A stretch of 22,532 bases of DNA from contig DDWY01000060.1 of assembly GCA_002347705.1 (NCBI GenBank), positions 1 to 22,532 on the forward strand. The letters are read 5' to 3'. The notes below the pieces were generated by a model. The model saw only the letters and a program-made list of their open reading frames with translations, had not been told where the DNA came from and made no database searches. Source of the DNA: Anaerolineaceae bacterium UBA2274. GTDB lineage: Bacteria; Chloroflexota; Anaerolineae; Anaerolineales; Anaerolineaceae. Every line of letters starts with the position of its first letter. Position 1 is the stretch's first letter. This document shows positions 15,927-22,532 of the stretch, in pieces. The position numbers were made by a program, and so were the translations under genes.

Positions 15927-16607
15927 ATGACACAGAAAATGACCCAACGTGAATTACTGAGAACGCAGCGAGAAAAAGAAGCGCGCAAACGAAACATCAT
16001 GTTCCTGGTTGGAGCATTAGTGTTGGTGGCAGCTTTTTTGTTGGTGTATTTCCTCCCCCGATTGCTGAGCGTGAGCAAGGTCGAAGGCTACGCAAACCAA
16101 ACCGGACAATCGGTTGGCGATCCAAACGCGCCGGTAAAAGTTGTCGAATTTTCCAATTTTGGCTGCAGCCACTGCCGCACTTTTGCCTTGGAAAATGAGG
16201 CGCAATTTGTCAAAGACTATGTTGACACAGGTTTGGTCTATTTTACATACAAAGTTTTCCAGTTTAGCGAGGATCAAACCTTAAACGCGGCGGAAGCAGC
16301 CTATTGTGCGGGAGATCAAAACCGCTTTTTCGAGATGCAAAAACTCCTGTTTGAAAATTCCAGCTTTTCTGGAGCTTTCGCAGACAGCAGTATTACTTCC
16401 TACGCCAAACAGCTTGGTTTGAATGTTACGGAGTTCAATCAGTGCGTGGAAAATGACGAGCAATTGGAAATAATTCGTACCGACACCGCCAACGCCCGGG
16501 CTTTGGGAGTCACTGGCACGCCGATGTTTGATGTCAATGGAACCATCGTCTATTCAACAACCCTGGTTGAAACGATTGAAGCCGCATTGGCTGCCGCTGG
16601 ATATTAA
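15927..16607 (+). CDS. DsbA-like thioredoxin-fold protein, membrane anchored
   Basis: 226 residues. A basic N-terminus is followed by one transmembrane helix (about 24-46), with the rest outside the membrane. The thioredoxin-fold domain (about 60-225) carries the active-site FGCSHCRTF (Cys80 and Cys83) and the cis-Pro loop VTGTPMFDVNG. The start of the domain, SVGDPNAPVKVVEFSNFGC, is typical of DsbA/BdbD-like oxidoreductases of Gram-positive-like and Chloroflexota bacteria. Two further cysteines (YCAGD and NQCVEN) may form the structural disulfide seen in related proteins. Likely role: oxidising or isomerising disulfides in exported proteins. AGGAG (15917-15921) is a good RBS; a terminator follows 18 bp after the stop, so it ends the transcription unit. 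Confidence 0.9.
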   Translation: MTQKMTQRELLRTQREKEARKRNIMFLVGALVLVAAFLLVYFLPRLLSVSKVEGYANQTGQSVGDPNAPVKVVEFSNFGCSHCRTFALENEAQFVKDYVDTGLVYFTYKVFQFSEDQTLNAAEAAYCAGDQNRFFEMQKLLFENSSFSGAFADSSITSYAKQLGLNVTEFNQCVENDEQLEIIRTDTANARALGVTGTPMFDVNGTIVYSTTLVETIEAALAAAGY

Positions 16608-16625
16608 TATTCAACTTTGTTTAAT

Positions 16626-16653
16626 AAACGCGGGTCAAAAAGCCCGCGTTTTT
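16626..16653 (+). terminator. Rho-independent terminator after the DsbA-like gene
   Basis: AAACGCGGG (16626-16634) pairs perfectly with CCCGCGTTT (16643-16651), with an 8-nt loop and a run of five T. It is the best terminator in the window and lies 18 bp past the stop codon. Confidence 0.92.
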
Positions 16654-16708
16654 AATTTGACCTGGTTTCCTCTTAAGTTACCTTACAAAATTTCACGCAA
16701 GGGTTTTA

Positions 16709-16881
16709 TCTGTCATTGCGAGGGACGAAGCAATCTAAACTGTCAATCTCCAAGACCAGTAGCAGTTCGTAAAGACGCCTGTACCTAATTTGCCTCGCGA
16801 TTGATGAATGGTGCTGCAGCCTGACATTTTTTACATTCTAAGAGTTTAAATTGCTTCACGAAAGAGGTTCGCAATGACAGA
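16709..16881. mobile_element. MITE-like element with TGTCATTGCGA termini, 173 bp
   Basis: Perfect 13-bp terminal inverted repeats TCTGTCATTGCGA (16709-16721) and TCGCAATGACAGA (16869-16881). Inner arms GAAGCAATCTAAAC (16727-16740) and GTTTAAATTGCTTC (16844-16857) pair with one mismatch. The interior encodes nothing. Elements starting TGTCATTGCGAG are a known class of dispersed palindromic repeats in several bacterial phyla. It fills most of the gap between the DsbA-like terminator and the end of the DUF554 gene. Confidence 0.8.
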
Positions 16882-16952
16882 TTTTCTTTGCGATCAATCT
16901 TTGCCGGGATCACTACTTCTTGTCAAAAATGGAATCTCAAGTACGTTTTCAT

Positions 16953-17675
16953 TTAAGACCAGGCGATGCCAAGCCCGTTCAGCAAAAGAACAATCAGCAC
17001 CACAAACAATAGCGCGGGGAGAAAGCTGCCGATGCGAATCTTCTTGATCTCAAGCAGGTTGCTGATAGCAATCCCCGCCAGGATCACGCCCCCCACCGAA
17101 GTCATCTCAAGGATCACACTCTGGTCAAAACCTTTCCCAATGGTTCCAGCCAAAAGGGAGATCGCGCCCTGGTAGACCAGCACAATCGGGGCGGAAAAAA
17201 GCACCCCCACCCCAAAGGTCGAGGCAAAGGCGATGGAAGCAATCCCATCCAGCAGGGATTTGATCGCCAGCATCTGATAATCTCCCACGAGACCATCCTG
17301 GATGGAACCCAGAATTGCCATCGGTCCAACCACAAAAAGCAGCGAGGCGGCCACAAATCCGCTGATGAATCGCTGCGCATTTGGGGAGCCAGCATTGGCC
17401 CCACTTTCCACCTTTTGCTGAATGCGCTCAGCCAACCCGTTGAGCAGTTCTTCAATCCTCAGCGCTTCTCCGGCGATCACTCCCAATACGATGCTGCTCA
17501 GAGGAACCAGGATGTTTTGCGTTTGGGCGAAGATGTGGATGCCGTAAGCCAGCGTAAAAAGACCGAGCGCGGAGGTCAGGGTTTGGCGCACCTTGGGCGG
17601 AATGCGATTGCCAGCGAGCAGACCAATCAGCCCCCCGAGCAAAATTGTGGCAAAATTAAGGATGGTTCCTGTCAT
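16953..17675 (-). CDS. DUF554 family membrane protein
   Basis: 240 residues with about six to seven hydrophobic helices. The start TGTILNFATILLGGLIGLLAGNRIP and the downstream FVVGPMAILGSIQDGLVGD are characteristic of the DUF554 family (YdfK/YqgA-like). The family has no established function; a transport role has been guessed. The start codon follows the stop of the adenosyltransferase homologue by one base, so it is the last gene of a tight operon with the ABC substrate-binding gene. No terminator is visible after it; the MITE-like element lies 71 bp downstream. Confidence 0.85.
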   Translation of the reverse strand: MTGTILNFATILLGGLIGLLAGNRIPPKVRQTLTSALGLFTLAYGIHIFAQTQNILVPLSSIVLGVIAGEALRIEELLNGLAERIQQKVESGANAGSPNAQRFISGFVAASLLFVVGPMAILGSIQDGLVGDYQMLAIKSLLDGIASIAFASTFGVGVLFSAPIVLVYQGAISLLAGTIGKGFDQSVILEMTSVGGVILAGIAISNLLEIKKIRIGSFLPALLFVVLIVLLLNGLGIAWS

Positions 17676-17676
17676 G

Positions 17677-18174
17677 TTATCCCAAAGGGGTTTCAGTCAA
17701 TATTAGCAGGTAGCAAAGGCTGGAAAGGCGGTTGAGGTACTGGAGCATACTCTCATCCGGTATCTGGAGCATCTCAAAACTTGCCACCGCTTCGCGTTCA
17801 GCCCTGCGGACTATCGCCCGCGCAAGATTGAGCGTGCCTGTGGCAGCTGAGCTTCCGGGATGGATGAACTCATTCGGGTAAGTGACCCCGGCTTCGATGG
17901 ATTTGATTGTCGCTTCCAGCCCCCCAAGTTCTGCGGCAAAGCTGTCCGTCAGGTCATCAAGAGGGGTCCTCGGGAGCGCGGCCAGCAATCCCATCATGCG
18001 GGACAGGTCTTTCTGACAGGTCTCCAGCAAACTTTGATTGTCGGCTGAGCAGAAGGCTTTAGCAAGGCTGAGCGAAGCGCTGGCTTCATCCAGCACACCA
18101 ATCAGCCTGACGCGCGGGTCCGATTTTTTCACGCCGTGTTCGCCTATCAAGTTTGTTGTTCCGCATGGTGTCAT
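17677..18174 (-). CDS. PduO-type cobalamin adenosyltransferase homologue with altered N-terminus
   Basis: 165 residues. The body matches PduO-type ATP:cob(I)alamin adenosyltransferases: SDPRVRLIGVLDEASASLSLAK (about 19-40) corresponds to the conserved DPRVxAYGxVDELNS region, EFIHPGSSAATGTLNLARAIVRRAERE (about 105-131) to the LPGG...LHxARTxxRRAER segment, and YLNRLSSLCYLLI to the C-terminal NRLSD motif. The N-terminal ATP-phosphate loop, normally KTGDxGxT, appears here only as TPCGTTNLIG, and the frame upstream of ATG 18174 does not restore it. The C-terminus is also short. The fold is clear; catalytic activity is doubtful. It starts 4 bp after the ABC gene, with GGAG 7 nt before the ATG. Confidence 0.75.
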   Translation of the reverse strand: MTPCGTTNLIGEHGVKKSDPRVRLIGVLDEASASLSLAKAFCSADNQSLLETCQKDLSRMMGLLAALPRTPLDDLTDSFAAELGGLEATIKSIEAGVTYPNEFIHPGSSAATGTLNLARAIVRRAEREAVASFEMLQIPDESMLQYLNRLSSLCYLLILTETPLG

Positions 18175-18178
18175 CGCG

Positions 18179-19864
18179 CTACTCCGAGGGGGTGACAGCC
18201 TGGGAAGGCGCCGTGTCCGAGAGGATGTACCAGGTGTTCACCGCATTAAAACGATCGGCTGGATCGTAAATAGGCCCAATCGAAACGTTCTTGATGGCGC
18301 TTTTCACGCCGTAGTTATAGACGGTGTAGAACAACGGCAGGGAGGGCAGATCTTCGGCGAAGAGGATCTGGAAGTTGCGGTAGAGGCGCACCCGGAGCTC
18401 AGTGTTGGGTTGAATGCGGGCTTGCTCGAGGTATTCGCTGGCAGTCGTGTTGCGCCATTGCGAATAATTCTGCCCGGCCTCAGCTTGCGCTTCCGCCCAG
18501 AACGGATAAGGGTCCGGATCGGGGCTGTTGCTGAGGTCAATATCCACCAGCGCGGTTTGATAATTGCGGCTTTCGAGATCGGTCATCAAAAGCGCGTAAG
18601 GCCTGACGTCCAAAACCACATCGATGCCGATGGAAGCCCAGTTTTCTGCCAGGATGGTCGCGATCTGGCTGTGGATTTCATCATCCTGCACCAGGAGTGT
18701 CAGGCTTGCCTGGGCACCCTCAGCGGTCATCAACTGCCCTGCTTCAGACCAGCCATACCCTGCCCCTGCCAGCAATTGCCGCGCGAGGTCAACATCGTAG
18801 CGATAGGGTTCCAGCCCGTCATAAAATGCCCAATTTCCGGGTGTGATGGGCCCCAGCGCCGGTACTGCCTGGCTGGAGAAGACCTGGTCCATAATTGCCT
18901 GGCGGTTGGTCGCCGCCATCAATGCCTTGCGAAAGTCAGCCGACTGCAGCAGCGGCTGGGTGAGGTTTTGGGTATTCAAAAACACCATCGTCAGGCGGGG
19001 AAGCTGGCTGGAGTGAATGTCCAGCCCGGGCTGGTTCAGCGCCGTTTCAAGATCAGCGTGATCGATCCTGGCGACCGCGTCCACCTCATCGCTCAAGTAA
19101 GCTTCGAGCGCGGCACGCGCATCGGGGTAAAGCTTGAAGTTGATCTCATCGATGTATGGGCGCCCCGCATAGTAGTATTCGAAGGAGGCGAGGCTGACGC
19201 CCACAATCCTGCCTTCTTCCAGTTGAAATTCCCTGAAACGGTAAGGTCCGGAGCCGATGGGCGCGAGGTTGAAGGGATGGTCAACCAGCTCATCCAGGCT
19301 GAGGTTGCCAAGCAGGTGCGATGGCAAAATCTGGAAGGTGAGGTAGTCGAGGAATGGCGCGAAACTGCTGGGCAAGGAAAACTCCAAACTCAGGTCAGAC
19401 AAAGCCTCCACCTGCACCTGCTGCCAAAAAGTCCGCAGGTCCTCCGCCACCAGGCTGCTGTCGCTTTGCATCAGGGAGATGGTGTATAGCACGTCCTGGC
19501 TGGTGAGCGGGGTGCCGTCATGCCAGACGGCGTTTTCGCGCAGGTTGACCACGTAGCGGGTGCCTTCCGGAGAAGCAACCCAGCCAGCCGCCAGATCCCC
19601 CACCGGCAATCCGCGCGAGTCAAACTTGAGCAGGCTGCTGAAGATCAGCCGGTCCACGTCCCGGTCGGGCTGATTGAAGCGATCCAGGGCGGGGTTGAGG
19701 CGCATGATGTCGCCCACCAGCGCTTCAGTGAAGCTGCCGCCGGTAATCGGGTTGGGGGTGCTTTCCACCACCGGAGAGGAAGTTGAAGGTTGAAAGATCA
19801 GAATCAAACCCACCACCAGTCCGGTGAGCAAAACAATCAGAAGCTGCCAACGAAAGCGTCTCAT
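18179..19864 (-). CDS. ABC transporter substrate-binding protein, peptide type (SBP_bac_5)
   Basis: 561 residues. An N-terminal hydrophobic helix (about 7-25) without a lipobox Cys suggests a membrane anchor or signal peptide. The mature part has the SBP_bac_5 pattern: GGSFTEALVGDIMRLNPALDR, LAAGWVASPEGTRYVVNLRENAVWHDGTPLTSQDVLYT (about 90-128), a second lobe with FRKALMAATNRQAIMDQVF, and ILSD near the end. These proteins bind oligopeptides, nickel or other ligands and deliver them to a Dpp/Opp-type permease. No permease or ATPase gene is adjacent, so this is an orphan binding protein. The ATG lacks an SD sequence and is preceded by a hairpin. The gene is visibly richer in G and C than its neighbours. 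Confidence 0.88.
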   Translation of the reverse strand: MRRFRWQLLIVLLTGLVVGLILIFQPSTSSPVVESTPNPITGGSFTEALVGDIMRLNPALDRFNQPDRDVDRLIFSSLLKFDSRGLPVGDLAAGWVASPEGTRYVVNLRENAVWHDGTPLTSQDVLYTISLMQSDSSLVAEDLRTFWQQVQVEALSDLSLEFSLPSSFAPFLDYLTFQILPSHLLGNLSLDELVDHPFNLAPIGSGPYRFREFQLEEGRIVGVSLASFEYYYAGRPYIDEINFKLYPDARAALEAYLSDEVDAVARIDHADLETALNQPGLDIHSSQLPRLTMVFLNTQNLTQPLLQSADFRKALMAATNRQAIMDQVFSSQAVPALGPITPGNWAFYDGLEPYRYDVDLARQLLAGAGYGWSEAGQLMTAEGAQASLTLLVQDDEIHSQIATILAENWASIGIDVVLDVRPYALLMTDLESRNYQTALVDIDLSNSPDPDPYPFWAEAQAEAGQNYSQWRNTTASEYLEQARIQPNTELRVRLYRNFQILFAEDLPSLPLFYTVYNYGVKSAIKNVSIGPIYDPADRFNAVNTWYILSDTAPSQAVTPSE

Positions 19865-19875
19865 TTGCTAAACAG

Positions 19876-19908
19876 AAAGACAACCCCCGACTTTGGCGAG
19901 TTGTCTTT
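19876..19908 (-). terminator. Hairpin between secG and the ABC gene
   Basis: AAAGACAAC (19876-19884) and GTTGTCTTT (19900-19908) form a perfect 9-bp stem with a 15-nt loop. On the minus strand it is followed by CTGTTTAGC, a weak U-rich tail, 11 nt before the ABC-gene ATG. It may terminate secG transcripts or be a leader hairpin masking the ABC-gene start region. Confidence 0.5.
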
Positions 19909-19927
19909 ATCCTCCATGATCAATTGT

Positions 19928-19952
19928 GATAGCGGCGGCTTGGGTCGCTATC
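19928..19952 (-). other. Second hairpin at the end of secG
   Basis: GATAGCG (19928-19934) pairs with CGCTATC (19946-19952), overlapping the secG stop codon. No T-tract follows, so it is a structure candidate rather than a proven terminator. Confidence 0.4.
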
Positions 19953-20166
19953 AGGAGACAAGCACACTGATGAGTGCCAGCAGCAGAAAAACCACGCTGA
20001 GAGCGATGGTGATGTAGTACATCACTTTTTCGATGCCGCGCCGTTGGGTGTAGACGCCGCCGCTGTCGCCGCCAGCCAAACCGCCCAGGCCAACGCCCTT
20101 GCTTTGCAGCAGCACACTGGCAATCAAAGCGATTGAAACGATGATAATTGCATAATTTAGAACCAT
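19951..20166 (-). CDS. secG: Protein translocase subunit SecG
   Basis: 71 residues with two transmembrane helices (about 3-20 and 49-70) and the conserved short loop SVLLQSKGVGLGGLAGGDSGGVY between them, including the QSKG and GL motifs. SecG is the small accessory subunit of SecYEG. Start chosen at ATG 20166 because AGGAGG lies 9 nt upstream (20176-20181); an in-frame TTG at 20190 would place the ribosome site inside the gene. Its own promoter is visible, and it is followed by two hairpins before the ABC gene, so it may be a separate transcript. Confidence 0.93.
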   Translation of the reverse strand: MVLNYAIIIVSIALIASVLLQSKGVGLGGLAGGDSGGVYTQRRGIEKVMYYITIALSVVFLLLALISVLVS

Positions 20167-20196
20167 AACCTTCAGCCTCCTGCGGATCAAGTCTTG

Positions 20197-20224
20197 ATTA
20201 TAACTAATCCGTTGTTTTCGTCAA
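20197..20224 (-). promoter_or_regulatory. secG promoter (-35 TTGACG, -10 TATAAT)
   Basis: On the minus strand, TTGACG (20224-20219) is separated by 16 bp from a perfect TATAAT (20202-20197). Transcription would start near 20189, giving a leader that contains the AGGAGG site. This is the most complete sigma-70-type promoter in the window. Confidence 0.7.
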
Positions 20225-20312
20225 ATTTACATGAACCTTTATTTTACCCGAAAAGTGCAAAGCCGTTGGCAATATTCCAATATTCCAATCAAGTTTTGAA
20301 TGGTTGTGTGGA

Positions 20313-20360
20313 GCTTTTGCGCTTTTGCGCGTTTTTTGTGCATGTCAAAAACGCAAAAGC
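20313..20360. repeat. Dispersed CTTTTGCG palindrome, copy B
   Basis: GCTTTTGCG occurs twice (20313-20321 and 20321-20329) and pairs with CGCAAAAGC (20352-20360); an inner alternative pairs GCGTTTTT with AAAAACGC. It matches the reverse complement of the 6420-6465 block over about 45 bp. The heptamer array starts 8 bp later. The 90 bp between the secG promoter and this block show nothing. Confidence 0.75.
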
Positions 20361-20367
20361 CCCCCCC

Positions 20368-20436
20368 TATCACCTATCACCTATCACCTATCACCTATCA
20401 CCTACCACCTGCCCCTGCCACCTACCACCTGCCACC
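20368..20436. repeat. Second heptamer array, TATCACC then TRCCACC units
   Basis: Five perfect TATCACC units (20368-20402), then TACCACC, a 6-bp TGCCCC, and TGCCACC, TACCACC, TGCCACC. The phase and unit match the array at 2483-2580, 18 kb away. The last units drift to G/C, which suggests local expansion followed by mutation. Confidence 0.9.
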
Positions 20437-20667
20437 TCTCCGGGAACAATGTCTTTTCGTAGGCCGGATTCTAAGCCTGCCCATGAAGCGCAGCGGAGGG
20501 AGTTGTGAGGATTACCCTCTCCGGGAACGAAGTGACCGAATGGGAGAGGGTCCGCGAGCGCAGCGAACGGGGGTGTGGGTCTTTTCATTCTTTGCTACCT
20601 TCCTCATACGTATCGCGAGCGCCGCCGTCAGTGCCCGCATAGCAGGGTACGGCGATCTCTCAGAGAC
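20437..20667. repeat. Mosaic of short palindromes upstream of hsdM
   Basis: CTCTCCGGGAAC occurs at about 20436-20447 and 20517-20528. ACCCTCTCC (20514-20522) and GGAGAGGGT (20543-20551) form a 9-bp stem with a 20-nt loop. CGTAGGCCGGATT near 20459 repeats the palindrome start seen at 2063. GGCGATCTCTCAG at 20651-20663 recurs at 20695-20707. No protein-coding pattern is credible. Confidence 0.6.
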
Positions 20668-20808
20668 TGTCATCGCGAGGGAGCTTGCGACCGTGGCGAT
20701 CTCTCAGTTCTGCTTGACCCGATCAGCAAAGATGAGATTGCCACGACCTTTGCCAAATCAATTTCACCACAATCCCAATGGAAACCCGGCAAAGGTCTCG
20801 CAATGACA
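20668..20808. mobile_element. MITE-like element of the TGTCATNGCGAG family, 141 bp
   Basis: The ends TGTCATCGCGAG (20668-20679) and CTCGCAATGACA (20797-20808) are inverted with one mismatch, and inner arms CGTGGCGATCTC (20692-20703) and GAGATTGCCACG (20734-20745) pair with one mismatch. It has the same outer motif as the 16709-16881 element but a different interior. The 130 bp after it show no feature. Confidence 0.7.
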
Positions 20809-20938
20809 AAAAACCTGCCGGCGCTTGTGATCTCAGGTTGACAAGCGCATACTCTTTGGGCACGATGACCTGACCTCCTCATGGTATCATTCAAGGCACG
20901 GATGGGATCCTTTATGGTGATTTCGTATGGATAGTTCA

Positions 20939-21103
20939 GTACGGGCGGGTTCTGTAGAAGCGGGTTCGGTACGGGCGGGTTCTGTAAGGGCGGGTTCGGT
21001 ACGGGCGGGTTCTGTACGGGCGGGTTCGGTACGGGCGGGTTCTGTACAGACGGGTTCTGTACGGGCGGGTTCTGTAAGGGCGGGTTCTGTACGGGCGGGT
21101 TCA
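20939..21103. repeat. 15-bp tandem array, 11 units
   Basis: Eleven contiguous copies of GTACGGGCGGGTTCT and close variants, differing mainly at bases 4-7 and the last base. A multiple of three keeps an open frame in several registers (Ala-Gly-Ser-Val-Arg or Asn-Pro-Pro-Val-Gln), but this is a by-product and not evidence for a protein. Confidence 0.9.
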
Positions 21104-21208
21104 CAACCCGCCCCTACAATGACAACCAAACACAAACCGCCCCTACAATGACGACCAAACACAACCCGCCCCTACAATGACAACCAAACACAACCCGCCC
21201 CTACATAC
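21104..21208. repeat. Opposed 29-bp tandem array, about 3.5 units
   Basis: AACCCGCCCCTACA recurs with an exact 29-bp period (CCGCCCCTAC at 21108, 21137, 21166 and 21195), with ATGACAACCAAACACA between. Each begins with the reverse complement of the 15-bp unit core, so the two arrays face each other; at the junction GGGCGGGTT and AACCCGCCC form a 9-bp stem around a 3-nt loop (21093-21113). The array ends about 20 bp before hsdM. Confidence 0.85.
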
Positions 21209-21229
21209 AATTTATTCTTAGGAGCTTCT

Positions 21230-22532
21230 ATGGCGGAAAACAACGAACTCGAAAAAACACTCTGGGCAGCGGCAGACAAACTGCGCAGCAGCATGGACGC
21301 CGCCGAATACAAACACGTTGTCCTCGGTCTTATTTTCCTCAAATACATTTCTGATTCCTTCAACACCCTCCACGAAAAACTTGTGCTGGGTGAAGGCGAA
21401 TTTGAAGGCGCTGACCCTGAAGACATCGACGAATACAAAGCCAAGAATATTTTCTTCGTGCCCGAAGAAGCGCGCTGGCAATTCCTGCTCAACAAAGCCC
21501 GCCAGCCCGAGATCGGCAAACATATCGACGATGCCATGGATGCCATCGAGCGTCTCAATCTCAGCCTGCGGGGCGTCCTCCCCAAGATTTATGCCGACCC
21601 GGACCTCAACAAGCAGAGCCTGGGCGATCTGATCGACCTAATTGGCAACATCGGCTTTTCGAAGGATATCCACCAATCCCAGGACCTGCTCGGTCGGGTA
21701 TACGAATACTTCCTCGGTCAATTCGCCGATGCCGAAGGCAAGCGGGGCGGTCAGTTCTACACTCCCCGCCATGTCGTCCGACTGCTGGTTGAAATGATCG
21801 AGCCCTTCCGCGGGCGCGTTTATGACGGCTGCTGCGGCAGCGGCGGCATGTTTGTGCAGTCCGAACGCTTTGTACACGAACACCAGGGCACCGTGCGCGA
21901 CCTTTCCATCTTCGGGCAGGAATCCAACCCGACCACCCTGCGCCTGGCAAAAATGAACCTCGCCATTCGCGGCATCGAAGCCCGCCTCGAACTGGGCGAC
22001 ACCTTCCTGGACGACCGCCACCCGGACCTCAAAGCCGATTTCATCCTTGCCAATCCGCCGTTTAACGTCAGTGATTGGAACGGCGAGCTTTTGCGTGAGG
22101 ATCTGCGCTGGCAATTCGGCAGCCCGCCAGTAGGTAATGCCAACTACGCCTGGCTGCAGCATTTCTATTACAAACTCAGCCCTTCCGGCACAGCCGCGAT
22201 CTTAATGGCTAATGGCAGTATGAACAGCAACACCAGCGGTGAGGGAGAGATCAGGCGCAACATGATCGAAGGCGGCATCGTGGACTGCATGGTTGCGTTG
22301 CCGGGTCAGCTTTTCTTCAACACCATGATCCCGGTCTGCCTGTGGATCCTGGCGCGCGACCGCAGCAATCACAAATTCCGCGACCGTTCCGGTGAGATCC
22401 TCTTCATCGACGCCCGCAGCCTGGGCAGCATGATCACCCGCCGCAACAAGATATTGACTGATGAAGATATTGCCAAAATCGCCGGCACCTACCACGCCTG
22501 GCGGGGGGAGGGCGGCGTTTACGAAGATACCC
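21230..22532 (+). CDS. hsdM: Type I restriction-modification methyltransferase subunit HsdM (3' end cut by window)
   Basis: At least 434 residues; no stop codon before the window end. The N-terminal HsdM helical domain is clear (LEKTLWAAADKLRSSMDAAEYKHVVLGLIFLKYISDSF), and the N6-adenine methyltransferase domain begins near residue 155 (LLGRVYEYFLGQFADAEGKRGGQFYTPRHVVRLLVEMI). The SAM motif is YDGCCGSGGMF (198-208) and the catalytic motif NPPF is at 275-278. HsdM with HsdS methylates the recognition sequence and joins HsdR for restriction; hsdS and hsdR would be expected downstream, outside the window. TAGGAG (21219-21224) five bases before the ATG is a good RBS. It is directly downstream of the opposed tandem arrays, so its 5' region may be unstable in length. 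Confidence 0.94.
   Translation, partial: MAENNELEKTLWAAADKLRSSMDAAEYKHVVLGLIFLKYISDSFNTLHEKLVLGEGEFEGADPEDIDEYKAKNIFFVPEEARWQFLLNKARQPEIGKHIDDAMDAIERLNLSLRGVLPKIYADPDLNKQSLGDLIDLIGNIGFSKDIHQSQDLLGRVYEYFLGQFADAEGKRGGQFYTPRHVVRLLVEMIEPFRGRVYDGCCGSGGMFVQSERFVHEHQGTVRDLSIFGQESNPTTLRLAKMNLAIRGIEARLELGDTFLDDRHPDLKADFILANPPFNVSDWNGELLREDLRWQFGSPPVGNANYAWLQHFYYKLSPSGTAAILMANGSMNSNTSGEGEIRRNMIEGGIVDCMVALPGQLFFNTMIPVCLWILARDRSNHKFRDRSGEILFIDARSLGSMITRRNKILTDEDIAKIAGTYHAWRGEGGVYEDT

Noticed and set aside
18038..19489. A 483-codon open frame antisense to the ABC substrate-binding gene
   Set aside because: It is a mirror of a GC-rich true gene whose sense frame has clear SBP_bac_5 motifs; the antisense product has none.
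20927..21151. Open frame encoding a pentapeptide-repeat protein (Ala-Gly-Ser-Val-Arg), with Asn-Pro-Pro-Val-Gln on the other strand
   Set aside because: The 15-bp DNA period keeps several frames open on both strands; there is no RBS and no homologue-like composition, so it is a by-product of the array.
21104..21208. 29-bp repeats looking like a CRISPR array
   Set aside because: Period is exactly 29 bp with no unique spacers between repeats, and no cas genes are present; it is a plain tandem array.
21821..21850. HsdM SAM motif DGCCGSGG instead of DPCCGSGG as a sign of inactivity
   Set aside because: The Gly-Ser-Gly-Gly core and NPPF are intact, and this position varies in the family as I know it, so loss of activity is not supported.

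Overview
The window looks like a piece of a Chloroflexota chromosome, most likely an Anaerolineae-type bacterium. This is an inference from protein style, not a database result. The pointers are the GAF-rich SpoIIE phosphatase with an RsbW-like kinase, a UspA protein carrying a ParB-like N-terminus, a membrane-anchored SH3 protein with Pro/Thr-rich linkers, and intergenic regions crowded with GTAGG-type palindromic repeats. Base composition is moderate. Genes are mostly separated by short gaps, and several perfect TATAAT boxes sit shortly upstream of starts.

Layout. 85-1850 (minus): a NusG/RfaH-like factor followed by an LCP-family envelope protein, which suggests the edge of a surface-polysaccharide region. 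1851-2620: about 770 bp without a credible gene, holding three diverged ~185-bp tandem units and a TATCACC heptamer array. 2621-7268: patatin-like hydrolase, SH3 membrane protein, zinc-ribbon protein, DegV, an RluA-type pseudouridine synthase and RadC. 7325-12335: an RsbW-like ATPase overlapping a 965-residue GAF/SpoIIE phosphatase, convergent with a ParB-like/UspA fusion. 12478-16607 (plus): PfkB-type kinase, ParA, ParB, GNAT and a DsbA-like thioredoxin-fold protein, closed by a clear terminator. 16953-20166 (minus): SecG, then a tightly packed set of peptide-type ABC substrate-binding protein, a PduO-type adenosyltransferase homologue with an altered N-terminus, and a DUF554 membrane protein. 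20190-21229: about 1 kb of repeats. 21230 to the end: a type I restriction-modification hsdM gene, cut by the window edge.

How the genes may work together. The kinase/phosphatase pair is a partner-switching signalling module, but no STAS antagonist is encoded beside it. ParA and ParB form a chromosome-segregation pair. The kinase gene in front and the GNAT gene behind lie so close that one transcript is likely. The most unusual content is the repeat DNA. Two heptamer arrays share a unit 18 kb apart, a CTTTTGCG palindrome is shared by two intergenic regions, there are two elements ending in TGTCATNGCGAG, and two opposed tandem arrays (15-bp and 29-bp periods) stand directly in front of hsdM. 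I saw no complete novel defence or signalling system; the strongest leads are the repeat families, the ParB-like/UspA fusion and the altered adenosyltransferase homologue.
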